A stretch of 57,688 nucleotides of DNA from Alectryocaccomicrobium faecavium (GCA_018713425.1 DVOT01000246.1:1-57688), one strand, 5' to 3'. Shown: positions 1-9,260, counted from the stretch's first letter. The notes: generated from the sequence alone by a model not told the origin. Numbers and translations: made by a program.

Positions 1-1
1 C

Positions 2-94
2 ATTTGGTGGTCGGTGCCCATCGGCTGGTTTTTGGCCGATGTCACGGGCCTTTGCGCCTTGCGCCTGGTGAAGCGCGCTGGACTGGGACGTTGA
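2..94 (+). CDS. C-terminal end of a probable MATE-family efflux transporter (partial)
   Basis: Only the last 30 codons are inside the window, in the frame beginning at base 2 and ending at TGA 92-94. The peptide begins IWWSVPIGWFLADVTGL and continues into a short basic tail. A Trp-Trp-Ser-x-Pro-Ile-Gly-Trp helix followed by a short basic tail resembles the last membrane helix of MATE multidrug/Na+ antiporters; this is recognition from family knowledge on a very short stretch, so the family call is tentative. The stop is followed directly by the hairpin-rich noncoding region. Confidence 0.45.
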   Translation: MWWSVPIGWFLADVTGLCALRLVKRAGLGR

Positions 95-99
95 CAAGC

Positions 100-467
100 T
101 GGTGGACGGGAGAGCAAGCTCTCCCGCCACTGCCATCCTCAATTCGCAATGGTCGTTCCGCGTCGTGCGCAAAGCGCACTAGCGGCCCTCACTTGCTCAT
201 TGGGCTTACTACGGCCTGTTTCCGCCACAGGCGGCGGCCTTCGTGCGCCCCTCTCCAGTTTCCGCTGAAATCCTACGGATTTCCGGGCGCGGAAACTGCA
301 AGGAAGCGTTTTTTGCTCTGGAAAATGGAATTTTCCTCCGCAAAAATCGCCCCGTCCCCGCCGTACACGCCGCCGGGGACGATTGAAACGCGAAAGGGCT
401 TCCGCCCTCTCGCGCTCTCCCATGGGTTCTTTGACAGTCTACGCGGGCTGCCCATGCGGCAGCCCGC
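100..467. other. Noncoding array of consecutive hairpins
   Basis: No credible gene lies between 95 and 525. The interval is packed with back-to-back inverted repeats: 107-115 with 118-126; 165-170 with 174-179; 222-226 with 230-234; a nested pair 258-265/289-296 enclosing 267-273/277-283; another nested pair 310-316/340-346 enclosing 320-326/330-336; 353-359 with 375-381; 389-399 with 404-414; and the terminator hairpin 443-452 with 458-467. Such density suggests a structured RNA or an interspersed, foldable intergenic repeat. Function unknown. Confidence 0.5.
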
Positions 468-473
468 ATTTTT
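443..473 (+). terminator. Rho-independent terminator
   Basis: A perfect 10-bp GC-rich stem (GCGGGCTGCC at 443-452 with its complement at 458-467, loop CATGC) is followed by ATTTTT. It reads rightward and closes the hairpin array before the YibE/F gene. Confidence 0.7.
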
Positions 474-525
474 GAGAAAACAACGGCCAGCGGCCACTGG
501 CAGGCGCGCGGCCCAGGAGGAAGTT

Positions 526-1671
526 ATGAAAAAAGCCGGCAAGAAATCGACGCTGATCGCCTCCGGCGTGATGCTCGTGGTCTGCGCGCTGCTGTGCCTG
601 ATCCCAGACGCGTATACCAACCCCTCCTCGCTCATCCCGCGCGAACAGGTGCGTATCGAGAGCGTGGACAACACCCAGCTCGCCCCGCTGGGCATCGTGT
701 ATTCCGGTTCGCAAACCTGTGAAGTCACCGTGCTTTCCGGCGAATACGCCGGGGAAACCGCGCTCGCCAGCAACTATCAGAATTCCGCGCTGGACAAGGA
801 CAAGCTCTTCGAGCCGGGCGACACGGCCTACGCCATGGTGCAGATGGGCGCGAACGGCCTGATGGTCACGCTCATCGACCATTCCCGCACAGGCGCGGAG
901 CTGGGGATATTTGCCGCGCTGGCCCTCGCGCTGATCGCGGTGGGCGGCGCCGTGGGCTGCGGCGCGCTGGTTTCGCTGGTTTCCAGCGTGGTCATCGTAT
1001 GGAAACTGCTCATCCCCCTGCTGCTCGATGGTGTGAACCCCATCCTGGCTTCCTTCCTCACCGTGCTGGCGCTCACGGCGGTGATCGATCTGCTGGTGGC
1101 GGGCTGCACGCGCAAGTGCCTGGTGGCGCTCACCGGCTCTTTGCTGGGCACGCTGGTCACCTGCGTCCTCGCCTATGCGTTCACGAACCTGCTCAAGCTG
1201 GACGGCGGCGATACGCCCTACATCGTGCCGCTGCTGGCGCAGACTTCCATGACCATCGACCCCCGCGCGCTGTTCATCGGCATGGTCTTCATCGCCAACG
1301 CCGGCGCGCTGATGGATTTGAGCATGGACGTCGCCATCTCCTGTGAGGAAATCGTCTACCACCGCCCAGACATTTCCCGCGTGGAGTTGCTCAAAAGCGG
1401 CATTTCCATTGGCCGCGGCGTGCTGGGCACGCAGACCACCACGCTCATGCTCGCCTATTCAGGCAATTACCTCTCCATGCTGATGTACTTCGCCGGGCAG
1501 GGCACGCCCGTGATGGATATCCTCAACCTCAAATACGTTTCCAGCCAACTGATGAACACACTGGTGGGCAGCTTCGGGCTGGTGGTGGTCGCACCGCTCA
1601 CGGCAATCGCCGCGTCGATCCTGTTCACGCGGCGCGCAAAAGTTGCGCCAGCCGCCAGCGAAGCGCAATAG
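526..1671 (+). CDS. YibE/F family membrane protein
   Basis: 381-residue integral membrane protein of the YibE/F family, whose biochemical role is not established. The start is ATG 526, because AGGAGG lies at 515-520 and the upstream open frame runs through the noncoding hairpins. An N-terminal anchor (about residues 8-28) is followed by a soluble extracytoplasmic part of roughly 100 residues and then seven or so hydrophobic segments, with conserved polar stretches such as GDTPYIVPLLAQTS and FIANAGALMDLSMD in the membrane part. It stands alone, between two terminators. Confidence 0.8.
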   Translation: MKKAGKKSTLIASGVMLVVCALLCLIPDAYTNPSSLIPREQVRIESVDNTQLAPLGIVYSGSQTCEVTVLSGEYAGETALASNYQNSALDKDKLFEPGDTAYAMVQMGANGLMVTLIDHSRTGAELGIFAALALALIAVGGAVGCGALVSLVSSVVIVWKLLIPLLLDGVNPILASFLTVLALTAVIDLLVAGCTRKCLVALTGSLLGTLVTCVLAYAFTNLLKLDGGDTPYIVPLLAQTSMTIDPRALFIGMVFIANAGALMDLSMDVAISCEEIVYHRPDISRVELLKSGISIGRGVLGTQTTTLMLAYSGNYLSMLMYFAGQGTPVMDILNLKYVSSQLMNTLVGSFGLVVVAPLTAIAASILFTRRAKVAPAASEAQ

Positions 1672-1687
1672 GCCGCCTGAACGCAGC

Positions 1688-1723
1688 AGCGCCAAAATCC
1701 GCAATACCAGGGATTTTGGCGCT
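1688..1723 (+). terminator. Terminator after the YibE/F gene
   Basis: A perfect 13-bp inverted repeat (AGCGCCAAAATCC at 1688-1700 with its complement at 1711-1723) begins 17 bases after the stop codon. The following GTTCTAT is only moderately T-rich. Confidence 0.6.
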
Positions 1724-1751
1724 GTTCTATGGGCTTTTGCCGCCGCGAAGC

Positions 1752-1780
1752 TTGAAAACCAGGCCCCTGTATGCTATACT
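1752..1780 (+). promoter_or_regulatory. Sigma-70-type promoter for the phosphotransferase gene
   Basis: TTGAAA at 1752-1757 and TATACT at 1775-1780 are separated by 17 bp, and TGC precedes the -10 (extended -10). Transcription would start about 25 bases before the ATG. Confidence 0.7.
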
Positions 1781-1810
1781 GCCGCCAGCCACATGGAAGG
1801 GAGATGCATT

Positions 1811-2662
1811 ATGGACGAAGCATGGATGGAAGCACTGCGCGAACTGGGGCTGCAAAACTGCGCCTACACCCTCCTGCAGGAAAAGGACGGCATACGCGTC
1901 GCGCGGGTGTGGCGCCAGGGCGCGCCATACATTATAAAGTTTTTCCAGGCCGCGGATTTTCGCCGGGAAATCGCAAATTACCGGATTTTGGCTGCGCTGG
2001 GCGTGCCCACGCTGAAAGTCCATGCGCAAACGTCCTCCGCGCTGCTCCTGGAAGACGCCGCCCACAGCCCCTTATACCGGCTGGGAACGCCGGAGGATTT
2101 GCGCGATCCCACCGTCGCGCGGCGCATCGCGGACTGGTATCGCCTGCTCCACCAAAAAGGCTATGCCTACGTCGCGCGCCATGGCGCGGATCTATACGAT
2201 GAGACCAGCGTTTTCACCCGGGAAGCGATTGCGCAGATCCAGCAGAAAACCGGCACGCAGGGCGCGCCCGCCTGGAAAGCGCTGGAAGAACGCTTTGCGG
2301 ACATCGTCCAGTTGCTGCAAAGCGTTCCCCAAACGCTAACTTACAACGATTTCTATTTCACCAATCTGGCCGTCGCCAAAGACCTGTCTTCCGCCATGAT
2401 GTTCGATTACAACCTGCTGGGCAGGGGATATGCCTACGCGGATGTGCGCAATGTGACGGTTTCGCTGGAAGAAGAGGCCCGGCAGGCCTTTCTCGCGGCC
2501 TACGGCGCATTGAATCCCCTGGAGGCGCGGCTCGACCGCGTGGTATCCACCGTGGTTACGCTGCATTTTGCCTGCCAACGCAAAACCTTCCCCACCTGGG
2601 CCGCAGCCGAGCTGGAACGCGTTTCCACTTCGCTGGAAAGCGACGTTCTCGCCCTGTTCTAG
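1811..2662 (+). CDS. Aminoglycoside/choline phosphotransferase-fold protein
   Basis: 283-residue protein of the APH/choline-kinase (protein-kinase-like) superfamily, expected to use ATP to phosphorylate a small molecule; the substrate is unknown. The catalytic loop reads LTYNDFYFTN: the Asp and the downstream Asn of the Brenner motif are present but the usual first His is Asn. The metal-binding motif is MMFDYN. The ATG at 1811 is supported by GGAAGGGAG seven to eight bases upstream and by the promoter just before it. The gene converges on the methyltransferase gene and their stop codons overlap. No evidence that it is a resistance enzyme. Confidence 0.75.
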   Translation: MDEAWMEALRELGLQNCAYTLLQEKDGIRVARVWRQGAPYIIKFFQAADFRREIANYRILAALGVPTLKVHAQTSSALLLEDAAHSPLYRLGTPEDLRDPTVARRIADWYRLLHQKGYAYVARHGADLYDETSVFTREAIAQIQQKTGTQGAPAWKALEERFADIVQLLQSVPQTLTYNDFYFTNLAVAKDLSSAMMFDYNLLGRGYAYADVRNVTVSLEEEARQAFLAAYGALNPLEARLDRVVSTVVTLHFACQRKTFPTWAAAELERVSTSLESDVLALF

Positions 2663-3411
2663 GGTTTCACCGCGCGGGTCGCCCAGAAGGTGGGGATATT
2701 CAGTTCGTGCAACGGCCCCATGCCGTTGGTATCCTCATACACGTGCGTGAGCGCGAAGCCCGCTTCCAGTTGCCCGCCAATCTGCTCTTCCAGCGTGTGG
2801 GAAAACTGGATGCCATCGTCGTTTTTGAGCGACGCCTCATACAGCGCGGGGTCCTTCAGGGGATTGTATGGCAAACCGCGCTTCACCACGGTTTCATCGT
2901 CGTCAAACAGGTAATTGATGCCGTTATCCAGCCCGCAGAGCAGGACGCCGCCCTTTTTCAGCACCCGGAAGCATTCCCGGAAAATGGGCCTGACCTCCTC
3001 CACATAGCAATTGGACACCGGATGGAAGACGATGTCAAAGCTCGCGTCCGCAAACGGCAGGGGCCGGGTCATATCGCCCTCGATGATGCGCACGCTGTAG
3101 CCTTCCCGTTCGGCCACCATCCGGTCGCTCTCGCACTGGTTGTGCGAATAATCCAGCAGCGTGCAGCGCGCGCCCAGCGCGGCAAAAATAGGAATCTGCT
3201 GCCCGCCCCCGCTGGCAAGGCCCAGGATCTCTTTGCCCGCCAGTTCGCCAAACCATGCGTGCGGCACGGGCCGGGTGGGCGTGAGCAGCACGTCCCAATC
3301 GCCATTTTTCGCGCGCAGCCAGGTTTCGTGGGAGATGGGCTTTCCCCATTCCCAGCCCTCTTCACACCAGCGGCTGATCGCTTTCGCATTCACTTCCTGA
3401 TACCGTTCCAT
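2659..3411 (-). CDS. Class I SAM-dependent methyltransferase
   Basis: 250-residue methyltransferase. The Rossmann-fold motif I is ILGLASGGGQQIPIF, followed by LLDY at the end of strand 2 (acidic residue for the SAM ribose), EGDMTRPLPFADASFD, and the motif RVLKKGGVLLCG. Substrate unknown; it belongs to the UbiE/methyltransferase-11 type group. The start is ATG 3411, because GGGAGG sits five bases upstream; the open frame extends further but that extension contains the ribosome binding site. The gene follows the EAL gene by about 20 bases on the same strand, so the two may share a transcript. Confidence 0.8.
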   Translation of the reverse strand: MERYQEVNAKAISRWCEEGWEWGKPISHETWLRAKNGDWDVLLTPTRPVPHAWFGELAGKEILGLASGGGQQIPIFAALGARCTLLDYSHNQCESDRMVAEREGYSVRIIEGDMTRPLPFADASFDIVFHPVSNCYVEEVRPIFRECFRVLKKGGVLLCGLDNGINYLFDDDETVVKRGLPYNPLKDPALYEASLKNDDGIQFSHTLEEQIGGQLEAGFALTHVYEDTNGMGPLHELNIPTFWATRAVKP

Positions 3412-3432
3412 AGTAACCTCCCGCAAACATTT

Positions 3433-5028
3433 TTATGGTTCAGCATTGCTTGTCCTCGCGCCGCATTTGCCTTCCTCTTTGCCCGCAACGCGCTGAAAGG
3501 CCTCTTCCGCCGGCATGGGCATGGCGAAGAAATACCCCTGCAACAAATCGCAGCGGAGCGCCTGCAGCGCTTTCACCTGCCACTCATGTTCCACGCCCTC
3601 GGCGAGAATGGTGATACCCAGCCTATGTCCCGTGCGGATAATGCCTTCCGTAATCGCCTGGCCCTGTTCTGTGCCCATGTTTTCCACAAATTCCCGGTCG
3701 AGTTTCAAGCCATCCATGGGATATTCCTGCAAATCGCGGAACGCAGCATACCCCATGCCGAAATCATCGAACATGATCTGCACGCCCAATTCCCGCATGG
3801 CGAGGATATTCGCCCGCATCTGCGCCGCGTCTTCCGAACGAATTGTGCCGCTCTCCGTGATTTCAAAGATCAGTTCCCGGCGCGGAAAATCGTATCGTTC
3901 CAAGAGCGCGCGGCAGCGCTCCACCATCTTTTCCCCCGCAAACGTAAGGCGGGAGAGGTTGCAAGTGAGATAAAATTCTTCCTTGCCTGCCTCGTGCAGC
4001 CGCTGCAAGAGCGCGCACGCCTTCTCCAAATTGTACATATCCAACCGGCCGATTCTGTCTTCCCGTTCCAGGAGCGGAATATACCGGCCCGGGTTGAGCA
4101 AACCCTTGGCCGGATGCTGCCAGCGGGAAAGCGCCTCGCCGCCCACAAAGGAAAAGTCCTCCGCGTTCACAAAAAATTGCACATATAGCTGGAATTCCCC
4201 TTGTTCCAGTCCGCGCTCCAGGTCGCTGAGCAGCTCGCGCTCTTCTTCGCAGGCGTAGCACTTGTCCGCTCCGCAAACCCGGGCATACATCCCTTCATTT
4301 CCCGCGCGTATGGCGCACTGCCGCGCGTGGAACAGCGCGCCATTGCAATCGCAACAATCGCGCGAAGCGAGGGGAAACACGCCAATGGTGACATCGCGCC
4401 GGTTGAGCGGCGCGCCCGCGCACTCATAAGCGCGAATTTCATCCAACACATGCAACGCCCATTTGCGCGTGGAAAGCGGGCTTTTCCCCTGGCGCAGCAC
4501 AAAAACATCGCCCGTTTTGCTCAAGCCGATGTCCATATTCCCTACCGCGCGGCGGTGCAGCACATCCGCCACAAAGCGATGAAAGCGCAAGATTTCCCCC
4601 GGGCCGCCAATGCGCTCGATGTGCCCCAATATAAAGTGGAAACACACCACGCAATACGACGCGCGATTGTCCGCGCGCACTTTTGCCTCAAACCGGCGCC
4701 GGAACCCTTCCTGATTCAAAAAACCTGTGCGAACATCCGTATACAGCGCCCTGCGCAACGCGCGCCGGCTATTCCGCAGCCAGTAGACGGCGATGCCCAG
4801 CGCGACCAGCGCCGCCATAAGCGCTGCGCTCACGACCGCCAGCGCGGGAAAGGCGCTCGCACACGCCGCTGACTGGCTCTCCACCGGCGCCAAAATTGCC
4901 TCTTCCGCGGCAGCGGCAGGAGCCACCATGTCCGTCAGCCATTCCCACAGCGCGTTCCAACCCGCTCCCGGGCAATCTCCCTCCGCCGCCAAATCCGCGC
5001 AAAGGGTTTCCACCACAATCTTTTCCAT
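3433..5028 (-). CDS. Cyclic-di-GMP phosphodiesterase: membrane anchor, degenerate GGDEF, EAL domain
   Basis: 531 residues: one hydrophobic segment (about 59-83), a GGDEF-like domain with SKTGDVF in place of the catalytic signature (so probably not a cyclase), then an EAL domain from about residue 265. The EAL catalytic set looks complete: GEALSRW, the Asn of TCNLSR, FEITES, FDDFG, LKLD, AEGVE and QGYFFAMPMP. It should hydrolyse c-di-GMP to pGpG, with the degenerate domain as a regulatory or GTP-sensing partner (known for the family; inferred here). The start codon has no clear Shine-Dalgarno. The next gene upstream is an active-looking GGDEF protein, giving an opposing pair. Confidence 0.85.
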   Translation of the reverse strand: MEKIVVETLCADLAAEGDCPGAGWNALWEWLTDMVAPAAAAEEAILAPVESQSAACASAFPALAVVSAALMAALVALGIAVYWLRNSRRALRRALYTDVRTGFLNQEGFRRRFEAKVRADNRASYCVVCFHFILGHIERIGGPGEILRFHRFVADVLHRRAVGNMDIGLSKTGDVFVLRQGKSPLSTRKWALHVLDEIRAYECAGAPLNRRDVTIGVFPLASRDCCDCNGALFHARQCAIRAGNEGMYARVCGADKCYACEEERELLSDLERGLEQGEFQLYVQFFVNAEDFSFVGGEALSRWQHPAKGLLNPGRYIPLLEREDRIGRLDMYNLEKACALLQRLHEAGKEEFYLTCNLSRLTFAGEKMVERCRALLERYDFPRRELIFEITESGTIRSEDAAQMRANILAMRELGVQIMFDDFGMGYAAFRDLQEYPMDGLKLDREFVENMGTEQGQAITEGIIRTGHRLGITILAEGVEHEWQVKALQALRCDLLQGYFFAMPMPAEEAFQRVAGKEEGKCGARTSNAEP

Positions 5029-5239
5029 CGTTTTTATCTATTTTGGTTTTTGTCTTTTCGCGCTTTTTGCGCACTACAAAGCATGGCACGCACCCTTTCT
5101 GTTCGCGCCACGCTTTCCCACTCCCCGCGCTCATAGCAGCACACGCCGCTCTTCCGCACGGGTTACATATAGTATATCACATTATAGAATTGCACGTAAC
5201 ATCAAACCCGTAAACATTCAATAAAAAGGGATAAAACGC

Positions 5240-6541
5240 TCAATCCGCCACATACCGGTTCTTGCCCTGCGCCTTGGCGGCATAGGCGCGCAGATCCGCC
5301 ACATGGGCCAAAGTGTTGTAATCCGTTCCTTCTTCCGGCGCAAAAGCCACGCCAATGCTGCAAGACATGGCATATTTGCCTTCTTCGCTCAGGCGCTCAA
5401 TGCATTCGCACAGCCGCCGCGCGCAATACACCGCCTGATCGCGGCTGTGCAGCTCCGGCAGAAAAACGACAAATTCATCGCCGCCCACGCGGCCGCACAA
5501 ATCTTTTTCCCAGAGCTGATTGCGCAACACCTGCGCCACGCTGCGCAAAAGATCGTCGCCCGCCTGGTGGCCCATCGTATCGTTCACGGTTTTAAAGTTG
5601 TCCAAATCGATAAAGAGCAGCGCGGCCGTTGCGCCCGCTTCCAGCGCGCGCGTAATGCGCTCATAAAGCGCGCCATAATTCAAAATGCCCGTGAGCGAAT
5701 CCCGCTCCGCCAGCAAAAGCGCCTCGCGAAGCGCTTCGCTACGCTGTTTGTTTTCATAATAAACGTCCGTCACGTCCGTGCGCACCAGCAGAATCATCTG
5801 CGCATCCCGGTCGTAATAGCGGTATTCCAGGCGCTTGCGCGTGTAACCACGGCCTTCCTCCATTACGCCCGCGGTAAAAGCATGCACGCCTTTTTTCTCC
5901 AATTGTTCCAACACGCGGCCGATGCGCATTTCCCGAATCGTCATCTCCTGATCTTCGGGTACCACAAAATTGCGCGCGTATTCCACCAACGCCGCGTCGT
6001 AATCATCGCACACCGTGGGCGGCAAAGGCGTGCCCGCCGTGTTGCCGCTGAACATCACATAGCTGTTTTTCCGAGCGTTGAGATAAATAAAATAATCGCA
6101 CGTGCTGTACACATACAGATCAATGATGCTACGCAGCAAATGTTCCTCATTGTTTTGCCGCACAAAAATGTAGGCGTATGCGCTGCCGTCTTCCCGCCGC
6201 CGGGCGCTCGCCGTGATTGTGAGCCAATTGGTAGTGACGCCCTTTTTATAAGACACGTCCAGCGAAAAGATGCCGTTCGCCGAATCCGCCGCGGCCAGCA
6301 GCGCCGTGGTGGAAAATTTTTCGCAAACTTTGTCGCGGCCTTCTTCGGTGAGGATGCGGCCATACTGGCGCAAATATTCTTCCCACCGCATGCTCGTGTT
6401 CGTTTTTTCCGGAAAATCGCGGCTTTGCAAAATGTATACGTCGTCCTGCACGAGATCCACCTGTAATACCGCGTAAAACATCTCGTTCAAGGCGCCAGTC
6501 AACTCATTGTGATGATCTCGTGCCGCTTTCTGTCCGTCCAA
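5240..6541 (-). CDS. Diguanylate cyclase with N-terminal sensory region
   Basis: About 433 residues. The C-terminal GGDEF domain has an intact GRVGGDEFVVFL signature and the upstream LLFIDLDNFKTVND metal/substrate motif, so it should make c-di-GMP from two GTP. The inhibitory I-site (RxxD, five residues before the signature) reads WEKD, so product inhibition may be lost. The N-terminal 270 residues look like one or two PAS-like sensor domains and have no membrane helix. The start is uncertain: TTG at 6541 has AAAGGAG about 11 bases upstream; the frame stays open to a TTG at 6583. Confidence 0.85.
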   Translation of the reverse strand: MDGQKAARDHHNELTGALNEMFYAVLQVDLVQDDVYILQSRDFPEKTNTSMRWEEYLRQYGRILTEEGRDKVCEKFSTTALLAAADSANGIFSLDVSYKKGVTTNWLTITASARRREDGSAYAYIFVRQNNEEHLLRSIIDLYVYSTCDYFIYLNARKNSYVMFSGNTAGTPLPPTVCDDYDAALVEYARNFVVPEDQEMTIREMRIGRVLEQLEKKGVHAFTAGVMEEGRGYTRKRLEYRYYDRDAQMILLVRTDVTDVYYENKQRSEALREALLLAERDSLTGILNYGALYERITRALEAGATAALLFIDLDNFKTVNDTMGHQAGDDLLRSVAQVLRNQLWEKDLCGRVGGDEFVVFLPELHSRDQAVYCARRLCECIERLSEEGKYAMSCSIGVAFAPEEGTDYNTLAHVADLRAYAAKAQGKNRYVAD

Positions 6542-6610
6542 CGCCTTCGCCGCTCCTTTCCCCGAAAAATTGTCCCTACACAAAAATCTATGCTACACCG
6601 TACAGTTCAC

Positions 6611-6638
6611 ATTATAAAGCGTATTTATTTTAACACAA
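6611..6638 (-). promoter_or_regulatory. Promoter of the GGDEF gene
   Basis: On the minus strand TTGTGT (6633-6638) and a perfect TATAAT (6611-6616) are separated by 16 bp, about 70 bases before the proposed start, in an A+T-rich gap. The rest of 6640-6927 shows no gene. Confidence 0.55.
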
Positions 6639-6927
6639 TGGCGAGTGGCTTGCAACAAAAAAAGCGATAAGTTTCTCACCGCCCAAGGCCAAATTCCCAT
6701 AATTTTCCAACGCTATATAGCGTCAATATCAACAATCCATATCACGCTATTCCAAAATTCAAACCAAAAAAAATAACATATTTTCAATTCAATTCCTTCG
6801 TGAATGTGCATTTTCTCTTTTTTGCCCAAAAATCTGCGAAATGCCATTCTTTCCCAAAGCTATGTTCGAAAGTCAAAACTGCAGCGCGAGAAAAGCCAAG
6901 CTATTATCCGCAATTTTTCCAAATCTG

Positions 6928-6956
6928 TTGACATATTCAGGGAAAAATGGTATGAT
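6928..6956 (+). promoter_or_regulatory. Strong sigma-70-type promoter of the GH2 gene
   Basis: TTGACA at 6928-6933, 17-bp spacer, TATGAT at 6951-6956 preceded by TGG (extended -10). It lies inside the upstream extension of the GH2 reading frame, which supports the ATG at 7006. Confidence 0.8.
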
Positions 6957-7005
6957 TTTTATGCGGAACTTTCACAATTCTTTGGCAAATCAGGAGGTTG
7001 AGGCG

Positions 7006-9246
7006 ATGCGAAACACAGTTGCTCTGGTATCGGCCCGCTTTGCCAAGCCCGGCCAACCATTTGAAAGCGTTGCGCTTCCACACACTTGGAACGCTCTGGA
7101 TGGGCAGGATGGCGGCATGGACTATTTCCGCGGCGCTTGCACCTATGAAATTGCCCTACCGCCGCCTACAGAAGGAAAGCGCCAATTCATTGAATTTGCG
7201 GCGGCAAATCACGAAGCGGAGGTCTTTCTCAATGGCGTGCGGCTGGGCGCGCACCGCGGCGGGTTTTCCACTTTCCGCTTCGAGCTCACGGCCCATATGC
7301 GGCGCGCAGACAATATGCTCACCGTGAAGGCGGACAACGACGCGCCCGATACCTATCCACAAAACGCAGATTTCACCTTTTTTGGCGGGCTCTACCGGCC
7401 CATATCCTTCATCGAAGTTGCGCCGGCACACTTCGATCTGCTAAAAAGCGGCAGCGCCGGCGTTTTTGTCACGCCTGTGGTCACGGGGCGTACGCGCGTC
7501 GACGCGTTCCCCGTGGATGCGGCGGGATGCACGGTGCGCGTGCGCCTGCGGGACGCGGCGGGAAACGAAGTCGCTACGGCGCAAGCTCCGGCGGAGCCGC
7601 ATACCGTGCTGGAAATGCTGGTGGAACGCCCCGCGCTGTGGAACGGCCCTGGCGCGGCGCGCCTGTACACGGCCTCCGTCAGCCTGGAAAAGGACGGCGT
7701 GACGCTGGATTGCGTAGAGCAACGGTACGGCTACCGGAGTTTCCACGTCGATCCCGAGCGCGGCTTTTTCCTCAATGGCGTCCGCCATCCGTTGCACGGC
7801 GTTTGCCGGCATCAGGACCGGCAGGATATGGGCTGGGCCATCGGCGAAAAAGAACACCGCGAAGATATGGCATGGATCCGCCGCATGGGCGCGAACAGCA
7901 TCCGGCTGGCGCATTACCAGCACAGCCAGGTGTTTTACGACCTGTGCGATGAAAGCGGCTTGGTCGTATGGGCGGAAATCCCCTATATCAGTCGTCATAT
8001 CCCCGGCGAAGTCGCGCGGGAAAACACGCTTTCCCAGATGCGCGAGCTGATTGCGCAAAACTATCACCATCCATCGATCTGCTTCTGGGGCATTGGCAAT
8101 GAGCTGACCATGGGCGGCGAGAGCGAAGAACTCTATCAGAATCTTTGCGCGCTCAACGCGCTGGCCAAGGAGCTGGATCCTTCGCGCCTGACCACGATGG
8201 CGCACCTGTCCATGGTGAAGCCCGAAAGCCCGCACAGCACCATCACGGACGTGCAGGCGTACAACATCTACCTAGGCTGGTACGGCGGCGAAATCGCCGA
8301 TAACGGGCCATTTCTCGACCATCTGCACCAGCGGCAGCCAGATCGCCCCATCGCTGTGAGCGAATACGGCGCGGACGCGCTCCTCTCCTGGCACAGCGCC
8401 GAACCCAAAAACCACGATTACACGGAGGAATACCAGGCGCTATACCACGAGGGCATGCTCAAGACCTTTGCCAGCCGTCCTTGGCTGTGGGCGACCTATG
8501 AATGGAATATGTTCGATTTCGCCGCTGACGCCCGGGATGAGGGCGGCTGCCGCGGGCGGAACAACAAGGGGCTCGTCACCTACGACCGCAAAACTTGCAA
8601 GGACGCCTTCTTTATCTACCAGGCCTACTGGACGCAGGAACCCATGGTGCGCCTGTGCGGTCGCCGGTTTGCCAAGCGCGCGCCCGGCCAACGGGATGTG
8701 AAAGTCTACAGCAATTGCGCCAGCGTGGCGCTTTGGCTCAATGGCGCGCCGCTCGCCACCCTGCAACCCGTGGATCATGTGTGCGTTTTCCGGAATGTGC
8801 CGCTGCAAAGCGGCGAAAACCAACTGGTCGCCATCGCGGACGGTGCGCGGGACGAAATGACGCTCTTCGGCGTAAACGAACCCTGCGCGGAATACGATTT
8901 GCCCGCAGACAGCATCGTGGCCGGGAACTGGTTCGATGAAGAATCCGGCGAACCGCTCGTTTTGCACTATCCCGCGGGGCGGTTCAGCATCCGCGATGCC
9001 CTGGGCGCGCTGATGGACGCGCCCGGCGGTGAAGCGATGCTTGAGGAAATCCGCGCCTTGATCGCGCCGCCCGCCAACGCGCCAAAGCGGCCCGGCTTTT
9101 CGGAAAAAGATTTGTGGAAAATGGTGCGCGGCATGAGCATTTTGCAAGTTATCCGCATGACCCGCGCAAAGATCACGCCCGCCCAACTCGTGGCCCTCAA
9201 CCAGCGGCTGAACGCGCTGGAAAAACCTGCGGCAGACGCGGAATAA
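7006..9246 (+). CDS. Glycoside hydrolase family 2 (beta-galactosidase/beta-glucuronidase type)
   Basis: 746-residue retaining glycosidase. Domain order: jelly-roll sugar-binding domain (about 15-165), immunoglobulin-like domain (170-265), TIM barrel from about 270, and C-terminal beta domains. The acid/base is E366 in WGIGNEL, and the nucleophile is E453 in VSEYGAD. No signal peptide, so it should act in the cytoplasm on imported oligosaccharides; which sugar cannot be told. The last 60 residues (FSEKDLWKMVRGMSILQVI and onward) are helical and not part of the usual GH2 core. ATG 7006 has AGGAGG at 6992-6997. It is monocistronic, between a strong promoter and a terminator. Confidence 0.88.
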   Translation: MRNTVALVSARFAKPGQPFESVALPHTWNALDGQDGGMDYFRGACTYEIALPPPTEGKRQFIEFAAANHEAEVFLNGVRLGAHRGGFSTFRFELTAHMRRADNMLTVKADNDAPDTYPQNADFTFFGGLYRPISFIEVAPAHFDLLKSGSAGVFVTPVVTGRTRVDAFPVDAAGCTVRVRLRDAAGNEVATAQAPAEPHTVLEMLVERPALWNGPGAARLYTASVSLEKDGVTLDCVEQRYGYRSFHVDPERGFFLNGVRHPLHGVCRHQDRQDMGWAIGEKEHREDMAWIRRMGANSIRLAHYQHSQVFYDLCDESGLVVWAEIPYISRHIPGEVARENTLSQMRELIAQNYHHPSICFWGIGNELTMGGESEELYQNLCALNALAKELDPSRLTTMAHLSMVKPESPHSTITDVQAYNIYLGWYGGEIADNGPFLDHLHQRQPDRPIAVSEYGADALLSWHSAEPKNHDYTEEYQALYHEGMLKTFASRPWLWATYEWNMFDFAADARDEGGCRGRNNKGLVTYDRKTCKDAFFIYQAYWTQEPMVRLCGRRFAKRAPGQRDVKVYSNCASVALWLNGAPLATLQPVDHVCVFRNVPLQSGENQLVAIADGARDEMTLFGVNEPCAEYDLPADSIVAGNWFDEESGEPLVLHYPAGRFSIRDALGALMDAPGGEAMLEEIRALIAPPANAPKRPGFSEKDLWKMVRGMSILQVIRMTRAKITPAQLVALNQRLNALEKPAADAE

Positions 9247-9260
9247 AAGAAGCGGAGCAA

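Noticed and set aside
2707..4188. Rightward frame across the methyltransferase and EAL genes
   Set aside because: Spans two well-supported genes on the other strand and has no recognisable domain.
6841..7005. Longer start for the GH2 gene
   Set aside because: A consensus promoter lies inside this extension, and a strong ribosome binding site precedes ATG 7006.
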